Below, one piece after another: positions 8,831 through 21,000 of a DNA stretch of 64,000 nt (position 1 is its first letter; each line of letters begins with the position of its first letter). The position numbers were made by a program, and so were the translations under genes. Below the pieces are notes generated by a model, which was not told the origin of the DNA, did no database searches, and saw only the letters and a program-made list of their open reading frames with translations. The DNA comes from Flavobacteriales bacterium. GTDB lineage: Bacteria; Bacteroidota; Bacteroidia; Flavobacteriales_D; Cryomorphaceae. The stretch covers positions 16,605 through 80,604 of the forward strand of contig JAKVAV010000013.1 in assembly GCA_022448105.1 (NCBI GenBank). The letters are read 5' to 3'.

Positions 8831-9408
8831 GATCGCTGGCACTCAAACACAAAAATTTGGATAGTCTCGGCAGGCTCTTCTAATGACAATATCGGGGATA
8901 AAGTTTTGATTTCATTTGTCTATTTATAAACAGAGTGGTTAAGCTCTCTTGCTCACTTTATTCAGGTTTATTTAAGGATTTTCAGATGTAAGTTCTAGCC
9001 TATTATACTTCGCCTATTTATATTTCCAACGAGTCCATAACCTTCTTTTACTGTCATTCCCTCTTATAATGGCAATTCTTATAGCTTCACTCAAAGTATA
9101 AAGGGTAAGCAGGTTTGCTGACCGTATCTTTCCTTAATTGACCATACTAACTAGGGTCATTGGTTTTTTCGATATCAACTCTCTTGTAGGCTGATCCCAA
9201 AAGACTAACTCATTTCAAGTCAGGTTGCACCAGATATGCAGGGAGTTTCTCTCTAAGAGAGGAGTCAATTATCGCACAACTAGATCGTGTAGAGAGTATT
9301 GGATAAAGAAAGCCTCGCTAAACAGCAAGAATGAAATTGGTTGGGGCAACCTAATTACGTGGATTTTCTTGATTATTCACGAGCTCCTTTCAGCTAGAAA
9401 GTTCAGGA
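8831..9408. other. intergenic region downstream of the transposase remnant, no gene seen
   Basis: About 580 bases between the transposase remnant and the 3' end of the minus-strand ABC-F gene. No frame reads as a recognisable protein. The stretch may include the decayed right end of the insertion sequence. Confidence 0.4.
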
Positions 9409-10932
9409 TCAGATTCTGACAACTCTGTTTGTCACTGTCTCCCTGAGTTTCTGGTCATAAGTAGTCAAGACCACCATTCCAGGAAATTCTATTAGTGCAT
9501 TATTTAACGCCGTGATACTCTCTAGGTCAAGGTGATTGGTAGGTTCGTCTAGCATAAGCAAGTTTGGAGCTGCAAGCATTGCTTTAGAAAGCATACATCT
9601 CACCTTTTCACCTCCACTCAAAACGTTTGATTTTTTTAAAGTCTCTTGACCTGAAAATAACATTTTTCCTAGGAAGCCTCGGATGTATAGCTCGTCTTTT
9701 TCAATCGAGTATTCTCTGAGCCAATCGATAAGGGTATCATTGCTTTTAAAGTAATCATCATTGTGTGCAGGGACGTACCCTGGGGCTATGGTGAGACCGA
9801 ATTCAAATTCTCCAGCATCTGGTTGCATTCGTCCATTTACGATTTCGTAAAATGCTGAGGTGGCCAGGCTATTAGTGCTCTCGAGAGATATTTTTTCGCC
9901 TTTTTGGATATTTAAGTCAAAATTTTCGAACAGTGGTGTACCGTCGAGGTGCTTAGTCAAACCGCGCACGTGAAGAATCTGGTCGCCAGCCTCTCTTTCG
10001 GGGGCAAAGATGATAGCCGGATACTTTCTATTGCTTGGTTGGATAGTTTCCACATCGATTTTTTCGAGAAGTTTTTTGCGGCTGGTGGCTTGTTTTGATT
10101 TTGATGCGTTTGCGCTGAATCGGGAGATGAATTCTTGAAGCTCTTTCTTCTTTTCCTCTGCTTTTTTGTTTTGGTTGGCTCTTTGTCTGAGAGCGAGTTG
10201 GCTGCTCTCATACCAGAACGTGTAATTTCCTGTGTACATGTTGATTTTACCAAAATCGATATCTGCTATATGCGTACAAACCGTGTCGAGGAAGTGGCGG
10301 TCGTGAGACACTACAATAACCGTGTTTTTAAAGTCGAGTAAGAAATCTTCTAGCCAATTGATGGTTTGGGAGTCCAAATCGTTTGTTGGCTCATCGAGAA
10401 TTAAAATATCAGGGTTTCCAAATAGGGCTTGAGCTAAAAGAACTCTCACCTTCTGCTTACCCGTCAAGTTTTTCATCTCCAGATAGTGAAGATTCTCCTC
10501 AATGCCCAACCCAGAAAGAAGAGAAGCAGCATCACTTTCCGCGTTCCATCCGTCCATTTCCGCAAATTCCGCCTCAAGCTCGGAGGCTTTCATACCGTCC
10601 TCGTCAGAGAAATCTTCTTTAGCATAAATAAGCTCCTTTTCGTGAATGATATCCCAGAGCTTTTTGTGGCCCATCATTACTGTGTGCAAGACTAAATTCT
10701 CGTCATAAGCCGAATGTTCCTGCTTGAGAACGGCCATGCGTTTTCCGTTTTCTAAATGAACTGAACCCGTGTTGGGGTCAATATCTCCGGAAAGGATTTT
10801 TAGAAAAGTAGATTTTCCCGCTCCATTTGCACCGATTACTCCAAAACAGTTGTCACCGTTGAAGGAGATATTCACTTCATCAAATAAGACTCTCTTTCCG
10901 TATTGAAGACTAACATTTTGAACCTCGAGCAT
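9409..10932 (-). CDS. ABC-F family ATPase (ribosome-associated type)
   Basis: A soluble 507-residue protein with two ABC domains and no membrane segments, the layout of ABC-F translation factors. Domain 1 has an intact Walker A (GANGAGKST, residues 34-42), a signature LTGKQKVRVLLAQALFG and Walker B ILILDEPTNDLD with VVSHDRHF. The lysine-rich linker (NQNKKAEEKKKELQEF) carries the ribosome-facing helices. Domain 2 keeps the signature LSGGEKVRCMLS and LLMLDEPTNHLDLES, but its Walker A position reads LESTNSLATSA, and the H-switch histidine appears to be Tyr (VVLTTYDQKL). Both features suggest weak hydrolysis in this half. From memory of the family, the protein also ends some 30 residues early, just after TNRVVRI. 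A damaged second copy of its 3' end lies at 2217-2358. Confidence 0.9.
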   Translation of the reverse strand: MLEVQNVSLQYGKRVLFDEVNISFNGDNCFGVIGANGAGKSTFLKILSGDIDPNTGSVHLENGKRMAVLKQEHSAYDENLVLHTVMMGHKKLWDIIHEKELIYAKEDFSDEDGMKASELEAEFAEMDGWNAESDAASLLSGLGIEENLHYLEMKNLTGKQKVRVLLAQALFGNPDILILDEPTNDLDSQTINWLEDFLLDFKNTVIVVSHDRHFLDTVCTHIADIDFGKINMYTGNYTFWYESSQLALRQRANQNKKAEEKKKELQEFISRFSANASKSKQATSRKKLLEKIDVETIQPSNRKYPAIIFAPEREAGDQILHVRGLTKHLDGTPLFENFDLNIQKGEKISLESTNSLATSAFYEIVNGRMQPDAGEFEFGLTIAPGYVPAHNDDYFKSNDTLIDWLREYSIEKDELYIRGFLGKMLFSGQETLKKSNVLSGGEKVRCMLSKAMLAAPNLLMLDEPTNHLDLESITALNNALIEFPGMVVLTTYDQKLRETVTNRVVRI

Positions 10933-11117
10933 CGCATTCTATTTAAAAACGGGCGCAAAGATAAGTATTTGCCGATGCATTCTCGATTTGTTCAATCGAA
11001 TGTGGAGCTTCCAAACATTATCGATATTCTGAAGTCTGAGGATTTAAGTGACAGATTCGGATGAACGGAATATCTCAAACACCTTTTGTTCTTATCTTTA
11101 ATTAGAATTTTGATGAT

Positions 11118-11596
11118 ATGCTCTTTCAAGAAAAGCAAAAATTTACTCAACCTCTGCTCTGGTTAGTGCTGTTTATGTTGGTGTGTATTCCAGTTATTGG
11201 CCTATTTAAGCAGGTATATCTTGGTGAAGCCTTTGGAACCAATCCTATGTCAAATTCAGGCCTTGTAGTTTTCAGTATTTGTATGATCGCTTTGGCATTA
11301 ATTTTTGTGCTTATTGAATTGAGAACGACTATAGATAATAATGGCATATCATTCCAGTTTTTTCCATTTGTAAAAAACAGCCACTCATGGTCGGTCATTG
11401 CTTCAGCCGAAGTTATCAACTACGGATTTGTCGGTGGCTGGGGAGTAAGATGGGTAAACAAATATGGAACAGTATACAGTGTAAGCGGAATAAAGGGGTG
11501 CAAATCAAGCTCAAGAATGGAAAGAGTTTCATAATCGGAACTCAACAAGAAGAAGAGATGAAAAAAGTCTTGGCTAACAGAAAGCGCGCCAATTAA
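11118..11596 (+). pseudogene. small two-helix membrane protein broken by a frameshift in a GGGG run
   Basis: The first frame encodes two membrane helices (LLWLVLFMLVCIPVIGLF and LVVFSICMIALALIFVLIEL) and then a small beta domain (IDNNGISFQFFPFV, SVIASAEVINYGFVGGWGV), up to SVSGIKG. From the G run at 11495-11498 the reading leaves frame and stops at 11534. In the other frame the expected continuation is present: VQIKLKNGKSFIIGT, EEEMKKVLANRKR, ending at TAA 11596. Adding one G restores a single protein of about 159 residues that matches the general plan of a common Bacteroidota family of unknown function. It is either a true pseudogene or a homopolymer sequencing error. Confidence 0.75.
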
Positions 11597-11602
11597 ATTT
11601 GA

Positions 11603-13123
11603 CTATTTAAGTCTTTTATGGAGGGTAAATCGAGTATTCTCAAATACCTTTTTGGTAGGGTATTTGTCATCTTTCATTACCGCACGATAAATAGAATCAT
11701 TTAGTTCTACACAGCTCAAGATGTAGTCCCATTTGAGCTCTAATTGTTTCTTTAACTCTAAGGAGTCACTTTCGGGATTGAGCGCATAAGAGTCTCTTTC
11801 TGCATAAAGCCCCAATACGCGAGGCTTGTTAAAAATAATGACCTCGTCCTCAGCCGAAGTGTTTCTGATCAGAGAGAATACCTCTAAAGCTTCTGCAGAT
11901 CTAGAGCCATTATACGTGCGAGGGTAGGTCTCATCTACATATTTCACTTCCTTTTTATAGCCGTAATATATCCCGAGGGAGAACAATATGTACAAAACCG
12001 GCCGGATAGGGCGCTTTTTGAACCGTAGTGAGTGAAGACCGGTTAGAACATATCCGCATCCTATAGGTAGCAATGGTAGCATGTATCTAAAACCTTGAGT
12101 AAATACAGGGTAGAGAATGAGAATTGCCATGTATATCAGAAAGAAGTAGTCCTCATGGTTAAATCTGCCCGTTACTTTGATAGCCATCCCCATCATAAGC
12201 ATACAAATGATAATTGATCGATTCACGTAGCTCAGGAATTGCCATTTTCCAGCATCAGTAAAAAATGTTTGATCAGTCCGTAAAAATGCGAACTCCAGAC
12301 CTTTTCGGATTTGGTCGCCAAGAGGTTCAGTGAAGAAAAATTCCGAAAAGAATGAGAACCCATCTTGCTTAGCTGGAAATAGAATTACGCCCATTATGAG
12401 ATAGAAACTAAGCGTTGTACTCAGCAGCATTCCAGCTCTAACCGCAATACATCTGAATTCTTTAGCGCTTCTCCCCCAAGATCTTAAATACGTCACCCCC
12501 TGGTCTAATAATAGGGCCATTAGCAGAGTAATTCCAATACTTCTTACCAGCATCGAGTATCCAATAATTAGACCGACTAAGCCGTATATCAGGAGTGACT
12601 TTTTCTTTTTAGCAAGAGGATAGATATATAATCCAAGCGCGATGAAAAAGGCAAATGGTATATCGGACAATATTTCACCCTTGAATTTGAGAAGGTCAGG
12701 TGTGTATGCTAGACCAACTGTGATAATAAGGCATTCAACAAAGTTGAATTCCCTTCTCAGATATTTGAAAACGATGATCAGAAATCCTGTGTAGAAAAGG
12801 TTGATCGTTGTGACAAAAGGGACTATTTCGTTTCCGAAAAGCCAATATGCCGGAGCCAGAAGTAGTGGAAAACCAACCCCGTAAGACGGAGGAGAGAGTA
12901 GTGGAATGTAAGGGTTAAAAATATAATGCGTTTCCCCATGTGGTTTTCCCTCTACCAAATTAATGGCCTGTTGGATATACATGGCAAAATCACCACCCCA
13001 ATCGTGAAAGGGCCCGACATTGATGAATAATACCGGTAATAGACATAAAAGGAGGGCAAGGAGTTCAGTTTTCGTGTCTTTTATCACGTAAATGATCCCT
13101 TTAGATTCACTTGGGTTATTCAT
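11603..13123 (-). CDS. polytopic GT-C type glycosyltransferase (ArnT/PMT-like)
   Basis: A 506-residue inner-membrane protein with about ten or more hydrophobic segments. After the first helix (LLALLLCLLPVLFINVG) comes the large extracytoplasmic loop with FHDWGGDFAMYIQQA; Asp41 and Asp45 fit the acidic pair that GT-C enzymes use in this loop. A second typical block is FKGEILSDIPFAFFIALG. The C-terminal ~90 residues are soluble and lie outside the membrane. Enzymes of this fold transfer a sugar from a lipid-phosphate carrier to lipid or protein acceptors. The gene stands alone, converging with the frameshifted small gene, and its acceptor is unknown. Confidence 0.7.
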   Translation of the reverse strand: MNNPSESKGIIYVIKDTKTELLALLLCLLPVLFINVGPFHDWGGDFAMYIQQAINLVEGKPHGETHYIFNPYIPLLSPPSYGVGFPLLLAPAYWLFGNEIVPFVTTINLFYTGFLIIVFKYLRREFNFVECLIITVGLAYTPDLLKFKGEILSDIPFAFFIALGLYIYPLAKKKKSLLIYGLVGLIIGYSMLVRSIGITLLMALLLDQGVTYLRSWGRSAKEFRCIAVRAGMLLSTTLSFYLIMGVILFPAKQDGFSFFSEFFFTEPLGDQIRKGLEFAFLRTDQTFFTDAGKWQFLSYVNRSIIICMLMMGMAIKVTGRFNHEDYFFLIYMAILILYPVFTQGFRYMLPLLPIGCGYVLTGLHSLRFKKRPIRPVLYILFSLGIYYGYKKEVKYVDETYPRTYNGSRSAEALEVFSLIRNTSAEDEVIIFNKPRVLGLYAERDSYALNPESDSLELKKQLELKWDYILSCVELNDSIYRAVMKDDKYPTKKVFENTRFTLHKRLK

Positions 13124-13180
13124 AAAAGGCCTTCAGAGTGTCAGTTTAAGCGCACCGACAACAAATAAACTCATTGATTT

Positions 13181-14140
13181 TTATTCATCCCAAAGTTTTG
13201 TCATGCTATAACCTTTTTCACGACAATCAAAAAAGGAGCCATCGACGATTCTTCGGTGCTGATCGATACTTCTTATCTCATCCATATCTCTTGCGCTCAG
13301 TACAATTTTGTGCGCATCAAAGTTCTGTTGAAGACGTCCGGGATTAGTTGATTTTGGTATAACAGAAATACCTCGGTGCAATTGCCAGCTTATAAGCAGC
13401 TGTGCAGGTGAGATGTCTTTCTTTAGAGCCATTTTTAAAATGATTTCGTTTTTCAGCGGGACTGGGTCATTATCTTTTTTCATTGATCTATGTCTGTCCA
13501 TGGAGCCAAGCGGAGAATAAGCGGTCGTGTGGATTCCATTTTCACGGCAATATTTCAGAAGAGATTCTTGTTGCAAGTAAGGATGGAGTTCTACTTGGTT
13601 TAATTCAGGTCCTTGACCAACAGTCTTTTTCAGGTCCTGAAGTCTATTAATGCTAAAATTTGATGTTCCAATATGTCTAGTTAAGCCCGCCTGTTGCGCA
13701 GATTGCATTGCTTTCCAAGTCTCTGCTAGCGGCACTTCATTAAGTGAATAATAACTTTCTGGATTTTTAGGTAAGTGGATGCCTCTCTTGAAAGCAACTG
13801 GCCAGTGTATGAGATACAAGTCGAGATAATCAAGTTGTAGATCTGAAAGCGTGCTTTCCAAGGCTGGTCGAACATCCTCTTCACGATGAGAGTCATTCCA
13901 GAGCTTAGAGGTTACCCACAATTCATCACGAGTTAATATTTGATTTTCAAAACACTCCTTAAACGCTTCTCCAATTTCTTTTTCATTCCCGTAAATAGGA
14001 GCGCAGTCTACGTGGCGGTAGCCAATTTTGAGCGCTTCGATAATTGTTGTCTTTATCACTCGAGGCGAAGATTTCCAGGTGCCTAAGCCGATTACCGGCA
14101 TTCTATTGCCATTTTGGAAAGTGAGGTTTTTCATATTCAC
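13181..14140 (-). CDS. aldo/keto reductase
   Basis: A cytoplasmic NAD(P)H-dependent carbonyl reductase of 319 residues, a normal family length. The family blocks are in order: IGLGTWKS, YRHVDCAPIYGNEKEIG with Asp45 and Tyr50, WVTSKLWN with Lys79, YLDLYLIHWP with His112 (the Asp-Tyr-Lys-His tetrad is complete), GTSNFS, NQVELHPYLQQ, TAYSPLGSM and the cofactor segment VIPKSTNPGRLQQNF. Two possible starts lie close together (M1 or M3). A short open frame on the same strand ends 9 bases upstream. The physiological substrate is not predictable from sequence. Confidence 0.92.
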   Translation of the reverse strand: MNMKNLTFQNGNRMPVIGLGTWKSSPRVIKTTIIEALKIGYRHVDCAPIYGNEKEIGEAFKECFENQILTRDELWVTSKLWNDSHREEDVRPALESTLSDLQLDYLDLYLIHWPVAFKRGIHLPKNPESYYSLNEVPLAETWKAMQSAQQAGLTRHIGTSNFSINRLQDLKKTVGQGPELNQVELHPYLQQESLLKYCRENGIHTTAYSPLGSMDRHRSMKKDNDPVPLKNEIILKMALKKDISPAQLLISWQLHRGISVIPKSTNPGRLQQNFDAHKIVLSARDMDEIRSIDQHRRIVDGSFFDCREKGYSMTKLWDE

Positions 14141-14149
14141 ATCACTACT

Positions 14150-14323
14150 TTATCCATTTTGAATCTTGAAAGGTATACCAATCAGAATGATATTTTTGTC
14201 ATACCCTGCTTTTAGATCAATTTCCACATATCCTTTTGTAGAGAGACCTAGAATTTCGTCTGCACCTCTGGATAGATTGATATGTCTGAATAAAATAATT
14301 TGGTCTCTGTTTTCAATATTCAT
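14150..14323 (-). CDS. possible small protein or gene remnant upstream of the aldo/keto reductase
   Basis: A 57-codon frame (ATG 14321-14323, TAA 14150-14152) ending 9 bases before the aldo/keto reductase start on the same strand. Its sequence is protein-like, for example ADEILGLSTKGYVEIDL and KNIILIGIPF, with well-balanced composition. No family is recognised. The close spacing favours either a real small gene in one transcript with the reductase or the C-terminal tail of a lost gene. Confidence is low because of its length. Confidence 0.35.
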   Translation of the reverse strand: MNIENRDQIILFRHINLSRGADEILGLSTKGYVEIDLKAGYDKNIILIGIPFKIQNG

Positions 14324-15074
14324 CAATGAAGAAAGAACTTTTTTTAAAGTCTACAAGTCTATTTGGTGAAATTCATGGGTGTTCATCTTAGAATTACAGC
14401 ATAGTGACTGAATAAAAAGATTACCGGTTTGGCTGACGACACTGTTGTATTGGTCAATTCAAAGATTGTCAGTATCGGGTTGTCTAAATTTTTGTACTAA
14501 ATATCTCTCTGCAAATACACTTTGTAATGATGACCGAATTGATTGTCGACGGCTTTTCGATGAGATATTCATTGTTTTTAGTGGTCAAAACGCCCTTGAG
14601 AAGCTGAGATATTTGAAACTTGACCTAAAAACTATAATTCGAAAGAATTCTGACTCCTATTTTGTTGATGATAAAGCCATCACTTATTGGGGTAATGTGC
14701 AAAAAACTTATTGCCGTTTAAGCGGAGTATCCTCTCAATTGCTCTTCTTCTTCTTCTTCTTGAAGATGGCAGGCATTTCAGCCTTAAGGAATTTGTTATG
14801 CAGAGACATCATGCACTGGTGTGAATTATTGCCTTTATGGAATTGACCGACTCCATCTTAAAGCCAAAATTATTCAGTCAAAATAGTTAGAAAACGGATA
14901 AAAAGAGACCTGTAAGTGGAGAAAACTCTCCATTAAATGCGTTCCAAATTAGGAATCATTTTCCCATTATTGGAAAATTTTGGGTAAGTCTAAGGCCAGA
15001 TTTCATCTAATAAAGCGGTTTACAGTTTTTGGCACGCCAATTTCGATAGAGAATTCGGATTCAAAACCTGAGTT
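14324..15074. other. intergenic region upstream of the giant T9SS gene
   Basis: About 750 bases without a convincing gene. It holds a short (TTC)5 microsatellite at 14745-14759 and a small hairpin TGGAGA-AAAC-TCTCCA at 14917-14932. The sequence TTGGCACG at 15029-15036 resembles a sigma-54 -24 element in the right orientation for the gene at 15075, but its -12 part (TTTCG, 15041-15045) is poor. Confidence 0.4.
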
Positions 15075-18000
15075 ATGTCTAGAAATATTACTCTCACTCT
15101 GGCTGCCTTATTGGTATTCATCAATTTCGTGACTGGCCAAACAATTGAAATTAGTTCAATTGCTAGCCATGAGTTGACTGTTTGTGGTAGCAGTGGCCAA
15201 TTCGAGGTATTGATTAATAACAATTCTGGTATCTCCCAAAATTCACCAGAAGTATCTATCTCCTTGCCCCCTGGTATAGAGTATCAACCATCGTCGTTGA
15301 ATGAACTAACAAGTCACAGTATGTCTGAGTTAGACGTGTCTAACCCTTCTGAACTACAATTTAGTTCTGGAATTATTGCTAACGGGGATAGTCTTAAATT
15401 CTCGGTCAGCTTGGTCGCACAAGACGCATCTGTAGACTACCAGAATAGCGGGGGGGTGTTTAGAAATTCAGTCGTATTCGATGCAAATGGTTCACAGACA
15501 AATCACGAATCCGATAGTTACAATATACTCTATCCCGCGCTGACTATCTTATCGATAAGTCCCAATGTGGATAATATCATGAGTGGTTCTTCCACCACAC
15601 GCTCAATTACTGTTATCAATGCGGGGAATGGACCAATCGACAGAATTTACATTACCGATATTCGAAATAATGACGCATTGCTGCTCAACTCGGTCGATAT
15701 AGGAATTCTAGACGGCGATACAATCGTGCTCTCAACGACCGACTTTAGTGGCGTCGGCAATGGTAATAATTTGCTCGACCAGAATGAGTCCATTACGATT
15801 ACTGAATATCTGTCCGGAATCAGCTGTGCGGACCTTACCGTAACCTCAGCCATCAGAGCACATTGGGGATGTGATGGAGCAAATCGGTCTACTACCACAA
15901 GTTATGGAAATATCTCACTCGACTTTCAAGAGCCTAACCTAAAACTCTTGGCGACTGAAACGCTTGATGCTTGTTTTGGTGGAGGTGTAGCCTCAGAGCA
16001 ACAGCTGCGTGTCATCAATACGAGTAGTGGCATTGCGACCGGTGTTTCAGTAGACATATACAAAAGCACCGGAAGTAACTACAATCAGGATATTTATTCC
16101 CGTTTCGATGAAAACTCATTTAAATATAAGGTAGGAGAAACAGGCACATATACTTCCATATCGGGGCTAAATACCACTACCACACAGTCTGCTGGAGCAT
16201 ACTCCTGTTTAGGTGCCTCTCCGATCGGCAGGGTGGATTTCCAATTAGAAGAACTTGCTCCCGGAGATACTGTTTTCATTAAGTGGGACATGTATTCCTG
16301 CTGCATACAAACTTGTGAAGACGATGACATAAAAGGATGGCGCGCGGAGGTTGCTTACACCGACGTATGCGCTGGACCAAGCACCACCAAAACACTTGTC
16401 GGTCAGGATGATAATGAACAGTACATTTCATTTACTACTGAAACACCAATTGATATCACCGATCTTGAGGAGGAGACCTATACTTTTATTATTTCAAGCT
16501 TTAAAAATGATCTTCCTGAGGGGGTTGGAGCTAGTTATAGGGCAACATTTACTCTAGAGGAAGGGCTTGTTTATGAATCGGTTCGATTTCATACAAACGG
16601 TAACGATTGGATACCATCTTCGGTAGATTACAATGCGAGTACGCACGTTGTGGAATGTGTTTTTGATCCACCCGCGAACTCTTTCGTACTGCCAAAGTCA
16701 GAGTTGGAACTCACGCTCAGCGGCGCATGTGGCACACAAGGTTGGAAAACCATTGAACTAGACTTTGCTTACATTCCTGACAACACCTGTTCAACTGCCT
16801 GCGAAATTCCCTTGGAATGCGATCGGCAAGTAACAACATATTTACATTGTCCCACTCCATCATGTGCTGGTTTGAGAGTCCTGGATTTCACTTTAGCTCG
16901 CACGAGTTTTGGAGCCCCCGACAACAACTTGGATGGTAACCCGGATAATTCTGGAAGTCTCAATATGACGGAAGTGAAATCTAATCGCGCAATGGTGGGC
17001 GACACTATTCTCGCCACTGCCACTTCCGTCGTGGGGCCGACTAGCGATAGCTGGCTTTATTCAAAATATACATCTTCAGTAAACTATGGCAGCGTGCTTA
17101 ATTGTATTTCCGCCACCGCTACCATTTACGATGCCAGCTCAGCTTCCACCTTTGTGGCAACAGGTCTTGTGGCCAGTGAATCGACCAGCGGAAATCAACG
17201 TGACTTTGAGTTTGATCTCTCGATAAGTAATCTTTCTTCTTTAAACCCTGAACTCATTGGCTACTCCTATTCAGAGCAAGATTCCATAAAAGTTGAAATG
17301 CTTTATAAAGTCGTTTCTAACGTCACCGGACTCTTACAGGAAACAACCTTCCTGAATGATTTTTACCTTAGCGATTTTGCTAATCCAACCGCTGGGCAGC
17401 AAGAGAGTTGTAGCTTCAAACATGGTCGCGTCACGCTCATAGGCTATCAATGGCGTAATGACTCTGGCAATAATGTAACGATCAAATCCTGCAGTAGAAA
17501 TGTAAGTCAAAATTTCGGCCTATCCATAGGTGACTTATCATCCAACTATGGTGGTGGTAACCTCTTTCCTTTTGAGTATCGTCATTGGGGAAATGTGAAA
17601 GAAGCTTGGATGATTATTCCGGCCAATTATAGTCATGTGAGTACTCAAGTTCGTCAATGGCGAACCAGGTATACTAACGCTACCTCGGTCCAAACAGTGA
17701 ACGGGATTGCTCCTGACGCTATCAATGGAGATACGCTTTACTTTGATTTACAACAACATTACGACGTTGGTGATTTTAACTTGAGTGATGATGGCTTTAA
17801 CGGTCGAATTGAGGTAGAACTAGCTCCGAATTGCAATACCCTTATCAACACATTTGAAGACGTGGAGTGGATTTTCAACTACCAAAAAGCAGCTATGCTT
17901 GACAATACGACTTCAGGCCAGATAGCAGCTTCGTCTTCGGATCGGGTTCGTTATCAGCCTTCAAGCTTCGAGCTATCCTCAAACAATCCATGGCAAGATG

Positions 18001-21000
18001 TCAACACTAGATCGGTAACATGGAATTATAAAGTGAAAAACTCCTCATCCTCTGCGGCGGCTTATTCTTGGGTACACATCGTTGCTCCTTCAAACATTGT
18101 GATCGATTCGATTACTAACAACTCCAATGGTCAGGCATTAATCAAACAAAACGACTTGTATCTCATAGGCACAATTAACGGTAACTCGACCGCAACTCTT
18201 TCCATTCACGGAACGGTAATTAATTGCAACAATGTTTTGCTCACCGCATATTCGGGATACGAGTGTACCGGTTATCCAGATGATTTTGCCAGCTTCACCT
18301 GTGGTTACGAGTCGTTGGTACTCTATGTGGAGCCGAAGGAGGCAGCCTTCCAAACTCGACTTTCGACAGAGGTGCTCGTTGACCCTTGCGCTCCACAAGT
18401 TGATCTCACATTGGGTATTACTAGTGTAAAGATTGCCCATGTCTACGATATGACCATTGAATTGACCGTTTCTGACTCGAGCAAAATTAAGGTACTTGAC
18501 GGTACTAGTGAGTTCCAATACAACAGCAGTAGTGCCTTCACTGAAATCGAAAATCCGAGCTTTAGTTCTGGAGTCTATTCATACGATGTCAATCTTTACG
18601 AAAGCTCTTTCCCAATTAACGGGTTACCTGGTGTGCTTGATTTGACTAATAATCAATACCGTCTGAAAATGAGACTGGAGTTGGGTCCGCAATTTGTTCA
18701 GGGCGATTTTGTACAAATCACCATTCAGGGAGAAAATGGTTGTACGGAAACGCTACCAATAATCAATTTGGCCTATGATCCAAACTCAAAGTTCACGAAG
18801 GATCAGACGGCGGGATTGCATATCGATATCGGCAATAGCTGGAGTGCCTCTTGGGGAGATTATGATAATGATGGTTTCGATGATTTGTACGTTCCGGTTA
18901 GTACTCTAAATGAACCAAACATACTGTACCACAACAATGGTGATGGTACTTTTTCAAAAATCGCGACAGGGCCACCGGTTACTGATATCGGCGCATCTAT
19001 AACGAGTGCATGGGGAGATTATGACAATGACGGATATCTCGATTTGTTTGTTGCCAATAATGTTAATTCTAAAAACCGCTTGTATCACAACAACGGCGAC
19101 GGTACCTTTACCTCTATTACCAATAATGCGGTGGTAGACGAAGGGATCTATACCCATTCGGCGGCCTGGGGAGATTACAATCAAGATGGAAATTTAGACT
19201 TGGTAATTTCAGATTTTCATCCAACTCACTTTAATCGTCTGTTTTACGGCGATGGTGCAGGAGGATTCACTGTAGATGCGAGTAGCCCTATTTCTCTTTC
19301 GGCAACTTCTGCCGTAGGTTTATCCTGGGGTGACTACGATAACGACGGTGACTTGGACTTGTTTATTGCCAACACCAATGGTGAAAATAATCAACTTTTT
19401 CGCAATGAAACTGGGATCTTTAATGAAGTGACCACAGGCGATATCGTGAGCGATGGTGGTAATTCTGTAGGGGGTGTCTGGGGAGATTATGACAATGACG
19501 GAGATTTGGACTTGTTTGTGACAAATTCGCGTGACGTTGAGGCCAACTTTCTCTACTCCAATAATGGCGATGCTACCTTTACCAGAATTACTTCTGGTGC
19601 CATCGTATCCAACCTTTCTAATTCACATGGAGCTTCTTGGATAGACTACGATAATGATGCCGATTTGGACTTGCTCGTCGCGAATAATCAGCAACAGAAA
19701 AATTACCTATTTGCAAACAATGGAGATGGCACTTTTTCGAAGTTGACAAACGCCATCACAGAGGAAAAAGGAGATTCTTATGGCACTGCCTGGTCCGATT
19801 TTGACAACGATGGTGATTATGATCTCTTTGTTGCGAATATCAATTCCAGTGCAAACGACTTCTTTATCAATGAAAAGGGGTCTTGTACAAATCATATCGT
19901 TGTCAAGCTTAATGGCTGTAATTCAAATAGCTATGGGGTGGGGGCTTTGATCAGAGTGAAGGCCGACATTGACGGTACACCGACCCTGCAAACCAGACAT
20001 GTTTCTACGCAAACTTCTGCGATGGGTGGGCAGAACTCATTTAAGATTCTCTTCGGTCTAAAAGATGCGAGCAGTGTCGACAGCGTCATAGTTCAATGGC
20101 CTTCCGGTGTATTGACAGTCATAGAGAACCCTGCCATTAATCAAATTCTTACCATCAACGAACCATGTGGCTCTCGAATTTGTGGTGTCGTTTTCCACGA
20201 CGAGAATGGTAACGACGTGCAAGATCCCGGTGAGCTGGGGATTGCTAATATGAATCTTTTGGTAATGCCAGGAAACTTTCAAGTATTTACTGATGCAAAT
20301 GGAGCCTATCAGTTCTATGTTGATGACGGTTCCTACACCATTACACAAACGTCCAGCCCGAACTGGACACAGGTATACCCGGATGGAAACCAAGGGTATA
20401 CCTTGAATGTAAATCAAGCCACACAGAGTGAGTATTGTGAAAACGATTTTGGAAATGACGCCGTTTGTCCAGATCCAGACCTAGAGGTTAGTTTGGGTGC
20501 TACGGCATTTCGTCGTGGCTTTCACAATGACCTGAACGTAATGATAGCTAATGTTGGAGCTTTCGATGCCAATACTGTTATAGATCTCGAGCTCACTCTT
20601 TCCGATAATCTATACATGACAGACAGTACTTGGGTGAGCACGTCTACTGGAATAGGAACACGTATTTACAATTACGAGCTTGCGAGTTTGGCTGCTCTTT
20701 CGGATACGGTTATTTCTCTCACCGATTCCGTCGCCTTGAGCGGAGGATTGGATGATCCGGTGAACATTGCTGCAGAAGTATCTATTAGCGGTGGCGAATG
20801 TGCATTAGTCAACAATAATTTCACCGTTAATGATGTGATCGTTGGTTCAGTAGATCCCAACGATAAGTTGGTCTTTGTAAATGGAACCACCGAGACTAAG
20901 GTTGTTTCCAACCAAGATCAGATTCTCTACAAGATTCGATTCCAAAACATTGGTAACTACCCGGCAAAGATCGTCAGGTTAGTAGACTCATTGTCGGTTG

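Noticed and set aside
14445..14846. 133-codon plus-strand open frame
   Set aside because: It includes a poly-Phe run created by the (TTC)n microsatellite and has no recognisable motif or neighbour support.
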